This document shows, piece by piece, positions 59,738 to 64,000 of a DNA stretch of 64,000 nucleotides. A program made the position numbers and the translations under genes. Below the pieces are notes generated by a model. The model did not search any database. It was not told the DNA's origin and saw nothing but the letters and a program-made list of their open reading frames with translations. Positions within the stretch are counted from its first letter, which is position 1; the number at the start of each line of letters is the position of its first letter. Origin of the DNA: Amycolatopsis thermoflava N1165. Lineage in GTDB: Bacteria; Actinomycetota; Actinomycetes; Mycobacteriales; Pseudonocardiaceae. The stretch spans positions 429,979 through 493,978 of the forward strand of contig NZ_KI421511.1 in assembly GCF_000473265.1 (NCBI RefSeq), given 5' to 3'.

Positions 59738-61105
59738 ATGGCGAACCTGGACGAGATCACCGGCTGGCTCGGACACGACTTCCCCGGCCTGGTCGAAACG
59801 CGTGAGGTGCCCGGCGCGGCCATCGCGGTCGCCGTGGGCGGCGAGGTCGCCGACGCGGCCGCAGGGGTGCTGAACCGGGCGACCGGGGTCGAGGCCACCC
59901 CGGACTCGGTGTTCCAGATCGGGTCCATCACCAAGGTCTGGACCACCACGCTCGCGATGCAACTGGCCGAGGAGGGCGCGCTCGACCTGGACGCGCCGGT
60001 GCGCCGGTACCTGCCGGAGTTCCGGCTGGCGGACGACAGCGCCGCCGCCACGATCACCGTCCGCCAGCTGATGTGCCACACGGCCGGCTTCGAAGGCGAC
60101 CTGTTCACCGACACCGGCCGCGGCGACGACTGCGTCGAGAAGTACGTCGCGACGCTGAGCGGCACCGACCAGCTGTTCCCGCCGGGGGAGATGTTCTCCT
60201 ACAACAACGCGGCCTTCGTCGTGCTCGGCCGGATCGTCGAAGTGCTGCGCGGCAAGCCCTACGACCAGTGCCTGCACGACCACCTCGCCACCCCGCTCGG
60301 CCTGACGCATTTCGCGACCAACGCCGAGGAGGCGATCCTGCACCGCGCCGCGCTCGGCCACCTGCCGGGCGGGCAGCCGGCCCCGGTGTGGTCGCTGGTC
60401 CGCTCCAACGCGCCTGCCGGGTCGGCGCTGGCGATGCGGCCACGAGACCTGCTGGCCTTCGCCCGCCTGCACCTGTCCGGCGGCGCCGCCCCGGACGGCA
60501 CGGCCCTGCTCAGCCCCGGCAGCGTGAAGGCCATGCAGGAGCGGCAGGTCGTCCTGCCGCCGCTCGGCCTGATGGGCACCGGGTGGGGGCTCGGCTGGGA
60601 GCTGTACGAGTGGCCCGGCGGCACGGTCCTCGGGCACGACGGCGGGACGATCGGGCAGTCGGCGTTCCTGCGCGTGGTGCCCGGCCGGGACGTCGCGATC
60701 GCGCTGCTCACCAACGGCGGGGACGCGATCGGCCTCTACACCGACGTCTTCGGCCACCTGATGCCCGAGCTGGCCGGGATGACCTTGCCGCCGCTGCCGG
60801 TGCCGCCCGCGGACCCGCAGCCGGTCGACGCCCGCCGCTACCTCGGCACCTACTCCAGCGAGGTCGCCGACCTGACCGTCACCCAGGACGACGACGGCCG
60901 CCTCTGGCTCGACCAGCGGCCCAAGGGCCTCCTCGCCGAGCTGGGCGAGGCCGAGCGGACCGAGCTGGTCCGGCTGGACGACGACGTCCTCATCCCGCGC
61001 ACCCCCACCCACGGTGTCCACCTGCCGCACGTGTTCGTCGGCGACGACGGCACCGGCCGGGCGGCCTACGTCCACTCGGGGCGGGCGACCCGCCGCTCCG
61101 CCTGA
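59738..61105 (+). CDS. serine hydrolase, class C beta-lactamase family
   Basis: A 455-residue penicillin-binding-like hydrolase without signal peptide. FQIGSITKVWTTTLAMQLAEEG contains the catalytic S-x-x-K, FSYNNAAFVVLG the Tyr-x-Asn, and LGHDGGTIG replaces the K-T-G triad. The last 100 residues are an extra small domain (YLGTYSSEVADLTVTQDDDGRLWL), as in D-aminopeptidase-like members and LACTB-type esterases. Being cytosolic it is unlikely to be a resistance enzyme; esterase or peptidase is more likely. It is 13 bp upstream of the ABC lipoprotein gene, so one operon. Confidence 0.88.
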   Translation: MANLDEITGWLGHDFPGLVETREVPGAAIAVAVGGEVADAAAGVLNRATGVEATPDSVFQIGSITKVWTTTLAMQLAEEGALDLDAPVRRYLPEFRLADDSAAATITVRQLMCHTAGFEGDLFTDTGRGDDCVEKYVATLSGTDQLFPPGEMFSYNNAAFVVLGRIVEVLRGKPYDQCLHDHLATPLGLTHFATNAEEAILHRAALGHLPGGQPAPVWSLVRSNAPAGSALAMRPRDLLAFARLHLSGGAAPDGTALLSPGSVKAMQERQVVLPPLGLMGTGWGLGWELYEWPGGTVLGHDGGTIGQSAFLRVVPGRDVAIALLTNGGDAIGLYTDVFGHLMPELAGMTLPPLPVPPADPQPVDARRYLGTYSSEVADLTVTQDDDGRLWLDQRPKGLLAELGEAERTELVRLDDDVLIPRTPTHGVHLPHVFVGDDGTGRAAYVHSGRATRRSA

Positions 61106-61118
61106 CCCAGGAGACACG

Positions 61119-62678
61119 ATGAAGACCGCTTCGATCACGGCCGCGGCCGCCGTGCTGGCGCTGGCGCTGACCGCCTGCGGCGGCGGCGCCGGGTCGACCA
61201 CTGTGGACGGTGGCACGTTCACGCTGGTCTCGGCAGGCGACCCCGGCAGCCTCGACCCGCACTTCACCGCGCTGTCGGTGACCATCCAGGCCGACCGGTT
61301 CCTCTACGACACGCTCGTGAACATCGACCCGGGCGGCAACATGGTCGCCGGGCTCGCGGAGAAGTGGGAAGGCGACACCACCACCGCGAAGTACACGCTG
61401 CGCAAGGGCATCACCTGCTCGGACGGGACCCCGCTGACCGCGTCGCAGGTCGCCGACAACATCAACTTCGTCAGCGACCCGGCCAACGGCTCCGCCTCGC
61501 TGGGCCTCTACGTGATGCCCGGGGCGACGGCCACCGGTGACGACGCGGCGGGCACCGTCACGGTCACCAGCCCGACCCCGGACTCGTTCCTCGTCCGTGA
61601 CATCGGCGGGCTGTTCATCGTCTGCGGCAAGGGGATGGCCGACCGCGGACTGCTCAAGCAGGGCGCCGACGGCACCGGGATGTTCACCCTGACCGAGGCC
61701 GTCGCAGGCGACCACTACACGCTCACGCGGCGCAAGGACTACGCCTGGGGGCCCGGCGACTGGAAGACCGACACGCGCGGACTGCCCGACACCGTCGTGA
61801 TCCGGGTCGTCGGCAACGAGATCACCGCCGCGAACCTGCTGGCGTCCAGGCAGGTCAACGCGGCCACCGTGCTCGGCCCCGACCAGCAGCGGCTGCGCGG
61901 CATGGGCCTGACCGCACACGACATCGAATCGCCGTTCGGCGAGCTGTGGTTCAACCAGCGTGCCGGGATGCCCGGCGCGGACGTCGCGGTGCGGCGGGCC
62001 CTGACCCAGGCGCTCGACCTCGGCCAGCTCGGCCAGGTCCTCACCAGCGGGACCGGCCGCGCGCCGAAGAGCCTCCTCGCGCCCGGGCTCGGCCCGTGCG
62101 GCGGCGACACCATCAGCGGGCTGCTGCCCGTCTCCGACCCGGCCGCCGCGAAGTCCGCTTTGGACAGCGCGGGCTGGGTCGCGGGCCCGGACGGCGTGCG
62201 CGCCAAGGAGGGCAAGCCGCTGGCGCTCACCTTCTACTACCCGTCGACGCTCGGCTCCACCATGCAGGCGGCCGCCGAACTGGTTCAGCAGCGCTGGTCC
62301 GCGGTCGGCGCGCAGGTCACCGTCAAGGGCATGACCGACACCGAGACCATGCAGGTCCTCACGCAGGGCGGCTGGGACGCGGCGTTCGTGCCGCTCGGGG
62401 TCTTCCTGCCCTCCCAGCTCGTCCCGTTCTTCTCCGGCAGCGGCGGCAACAACTTCGCCGCGGTGCAGAACCCCGCCTACGACGCGGCGGTCCAGCAGGC
62501 CGCGGCGCTCGCCGGCGCCGACGGCTGCGGCAAGTGGGGCGAAGCCGAGCAGGCGCTGGTGCGGGAGCTCAACGTGGTGCCGTTCGTCAACTCGGTGCGG
62601 CCCACGTTCGTGCAGGGCGCCACGCTCGAGACGAGCCAGGGCAGCATCACCCCGACCTCGATCCGGATGCTCGGCTGA
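61119..62678 (+). CDS. ABC transporter substrate-binding lipoprotein (OppA/DppA family)
   Basis: A 519-residue SBP family 5 protein. The signal peptide ends with the lipobox LALTAC. GGTFTLVSAGDPGSLDPHFTALS and MVAGLAEKWEGDTTTAKYTLRKGITCSDGTPLTASQV are the family start. GAGGAGACAC-like ribosome site before ATG 61119. Its neighbour is a beta-lactamase-fold hydrolase, a frequent combination in peptide or D-amino-acid peptide salvage. Cargo probably small peptides; inferred. Confidence 0.92.
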   Translation: MKTASITAAAAVLALALTACGGGAGSTTVDGGTFTLVSAGDPGSLDPHFTALSVTIQADRFLYDTLVNIDPGGNMVAGLAEKWEGDTTTAKYTLRKGITCSDGTPLTASQVADNINFVSDPANGSASLGLYVMPGATATGDDAAGTVTVTSPTPDSFLVRDIGGLFIVCGKGMADRGLLKQGADGTGMFTLTEAVAGDHYTLTRRKDYAWGPGDWKTDTRGLPDTVVIRVVGNEITAANLLASRQVNAATVLGPDQQRLRGMGLTAHDIESPFGELWFNQRAGMPGADVAVRRALTQALDLGQLGQVLTSGTGRAPKSLLAPGLGPCGGDTISGLLPVSDPAAAKSALDSAGWVAGPDGVRAKEGKPLALTFYYPSTLGSTMQAAAELVQQRWSAVGAQVTVKGMTDTETMQVLTQGGWDAAFVPLGVFLPSQLVPFFSGSGGNNFAAVQNPAYDAAVQQAAALAGADGCGKWGEAEQALVRELNVVPFVNSVRPTFVQGATLETSQGSITPTSIRMLG

Positions 62679-62685
62679 GGCGCGC

Positions 62686-63690
62686 GTGGTGACCACCGCG
62701 ATCCGCCCGGCCGGACTGGGTGACAACGTCTGGTTCCGGTTCGCCGTGCGGCGGCTGGCCAGGGTGCTGGTGTCGGTCTGGGTCCTGCTCACCGCCGCGT
62801 TCGGGATGATCCACCTCATCCCGGGCGACCCGGTGCGGGCCGCGCTCGGGCCGACCGCCGCGCCGGAACTCGTCGCGGCCCGCCGGGCCGCGCTCGGCCT
62901 GGACGACCCGTTGTGGCAGCAGTACCTGCACTACCTCGGGAACCTGTTCACCGGCGATCTCGGCACCTCGCTCGGCTCCGGCCTGCCGGTCGCGCAGGTG
63001 ATCGGCGACCGGCTGCCCGCCACGCTGGAGATCGCGGGGTACGCGTTCCTCCTCGCCGTCGCGGTGGCGATCCCGGCAGGCACGGTGATGGCGGTGCTCA
63101 CCCGCGGCGGGAAGCGGCGGACGACCGAGCTCGCGTTCACCTCCGCCACCGCTGTCCTGGCCGCGATCCCGGAGTTCCTCATCGCGGTGGGCCTGGTGTT
63201 CGTGTTCGGGGTCAGCCTCGGGTGGCTGCCGGTGGCCGGGCGGTCCGGACCGGAGTCCTACCTGCTGCCGGTGCTGGCGCTGGCCGCCGGACCGGCCGCG
63301 GTGCTGGCCCGGATCACCCGGGTGGAGATGCTCGCCGAGCTGCGCGCCGACCACATCCGCACCGCCCGGTCCAAGCGGCTCCCGGCCAGCTGGATCTACC
63401 TGCGGCACGCGTTGCCGAACGCGCTGACGGCGACCCTGACGCTGGGCGGGCTGCTGCTCAGCGCGATGGTCGCGGGGACGGTGCTGGTGGAGAACGTGTT
63501 CGCCTGGCCGGGCCTCGGCAGCACCATCGTGCAGTCCATCCTCGCCAAGGACTACCCGCTGGTGCAGGGCGTGGTGCTCGTCTACGGCCTCGGGGTGCTG
63601 CTGGTGAACCTCCTCGTCGACGTGGCGCTCGCGCTGCTCGACCCGCGCTCGGCGATCAGGGAGAGCATCACAGGAGCCGACCAGGGCTAG
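62686..63690 (+). CDS. ABC transporter permease (DppB-type)
   Basis: A 334-residue permease with six helices. FGMIHLIPGDPVRAALG, QQYLHYLGNLFTGDLGTSLGSGLPVAQVIGDRLPATLEI and the coupling loop DHIRTARSKRLPASWIYLRHALPNALTATLTLGG are DppB hallmarks. It begins at GTG 62686, seven bases after the lipoprotein stop. No DppC permease or ATPase follows in the 310 bp to the window end, unusual for such an operon. Confidence 0.9.
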   Translation: MVTTAIRPAGLGDNVWFRFAVRRLARVLVSVWVLLTAAFGMIHLIPGDPVRAALGPTAAPELVAARRAALGLDDPLWQQYLHYLGNLFTGDLGTSLGSGLPVAQVIGDRLPATLEIAGYAFLLAVAVAIPAGTVMAVLTRGGKRRTTELAFTSATAVLAAIPEFLIAVGLVFVFGVSLGWLPVAGRSGPESYLLPVLALAAGPAAVLARITRVEMLAELRADHIRTARSKRLPASWIYLRHALPNALTATLTLGGLLLSAMVAGTVLVENVFAWPGLGSTIVQSILAKDYPLVQGVVLVYGLGVLLVNLLVDVALALLDPRSAIRESITGADQG

Positions 63691-63965
63691 TTCAATCGAA
63701 ATGGCGCATCACCGTGTAACGCCTTGAGGAGGTCGGCGAGCGTGGCGCGCTCGCGTGGCGCTCGCATCTTCGTTCTCAGTGACACGTCGAAAAATTGCAG
63801 CGGGAACCTCGACGAGCTGACGGGCAGAAGTTCACTCCCGCCTCCGGCCGTCAACCGTCCGAGCGCCGTCCACTGACCGTCCAATCCACTTCCAGGCCTG
63901 GCACCCACCTGATCACGGGCTATCCTCGGTTCGGGAGGTCACGCCGGCTAGGCCAAGGAGGATGG
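63691..63965. other. intergenic region at right end
   Basis: 275 bp of lower GC than its neighbours and without third-position GC bias in any frame. TATCCT at 63931-63936, 29 bp before the final start codon, may be a -10 element of the last gene. No terminator hairpin after the permease gene was obvious. Confidence 0.5.
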
Positions 63966-64000
63966 GTGGCGACGCGTCGTAGTTCGGTTCCGAAGCACCC
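63966..64000 (+). CDS. start of a gene cut by the window edge
   Basis: GTG 63966 follows a perfect AAGGAGG (63955-63961) and opens a frame reading MATRRSSVPKHP to the end of the window. Only 12 residues are visible; an Arg/Lys-rich start like this is common in actinomycete XRE-type regulators, but no assignment is possible. Confidence 0.45.
   Translation, partial: MATRRSSVPKH

Noticed and set aside
63687..63908. 73-codon minus-strand frame after the last permease
   Set aside because: No ribosome site, no third-position GC bias and no recognisable homology; only its location in a gap favours it.
1..64000. CRISPR arrays, tRNA or rRNA genes, insertion sequences
   Set aside because: No regularly spaced repeats, no tRNA cloverleaf or rRNA stretch, and no transposase or integrase product were seen on either strand.

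Overview
The window is a high-GC (about 70% or more) actinomycete chromosome segment. Frequent GTG starts, 4-bp start/stop overlaps inside operons, two MmyB-type HTH regulators and a DUF6338 protein fit Pseudonocardiaceae such as Amycolatopsis; the genus is an inference and no rRNA, tRNA or marker gene is present to settle it. I see no CRISPR array, insertion sequence or replication origin.

Layout. (1) 1-5.0 kb: an operon of 5-oxoprolinase-type subunits pxpA (cut by the left edge), pxpB and pxpC, interleaved with a biotin carrier protein and a biotin carboxylase, followed by a tautomerase, an SRPBCC protein and an unknown. (2) 5.1-7.7 kb: an SDR, an FAD monooxygenase and its divergent TetR regulator. 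(3) 7.8-12.1 kb: a three-gene unit of a DUF6338 membrane protein, a 46-residue peptide and a 1152-residue TPR-CHAT (caspase-like) protein. (4) 12.2-13.9 kb: small orphan and secreted proteins. (5) 14.0-15.4 kb: a fluoride-export operon (two FluC/CrcB halves around a DUF190 protein) behind a structured leader that can hide its ribosome binding site. (6) 15.5-17.9 kb: a small membrane protein and a KimA-like potassium permease. (7) 18.2-23.1 kb: a catabolic operon with a fused DUF1932-RraA enzyme, a TRAP-type permease, a cyclase-family hydrolase and an IclR regulator.

(8) 23.1-39.0 kb: a LysR gene and a divergent run of 13 tightly packed genes: a complete Dpp-type ABC importer, five luciferase-like FMN monooxygenases, an SfnB/DszC-like acyl-CoA dehydrogenase homologue, two aldo-keto reductases and a nitroreductase-fold protein. 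(9) 39.0-44.9 kb, convergent with it: an ssu-type sulfonate locus (ssuB, lipoprotein SBP, ssuD, ssuC), two binding-protein-fold proteins without signal peptides, an Rrf2 regulator and a 21-residue cysteine-type leader peptide. Together, regions 8 and 9 look like a 20-kb organosulfur scavenging island: import, FMN-dependent oxidative C-S cleavage, and sulfur-responsive control. The substrate is unknown.

(10) 45.0-64.0 kb is a mixed region of small transcription units: an RluA-type pseudouridine synthase; a winged-HTH/SRPBCC pair; a LacI-controlled DapA-family aldolase plus MFS transporter; a secreted lipase with a QsdR-like TetR; an acyl-ACP desaturase; ilvD; two MmyB-type regulators, each near an SDR gene (one of them a remnant); a beta-lactamase-fold serine hydrolase; and a peptide-type ABC lipoprotein and permease that lack their usual partners within the window. 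Many intergenic regions carry clean palindromes next to regulator genes, listed individually below.
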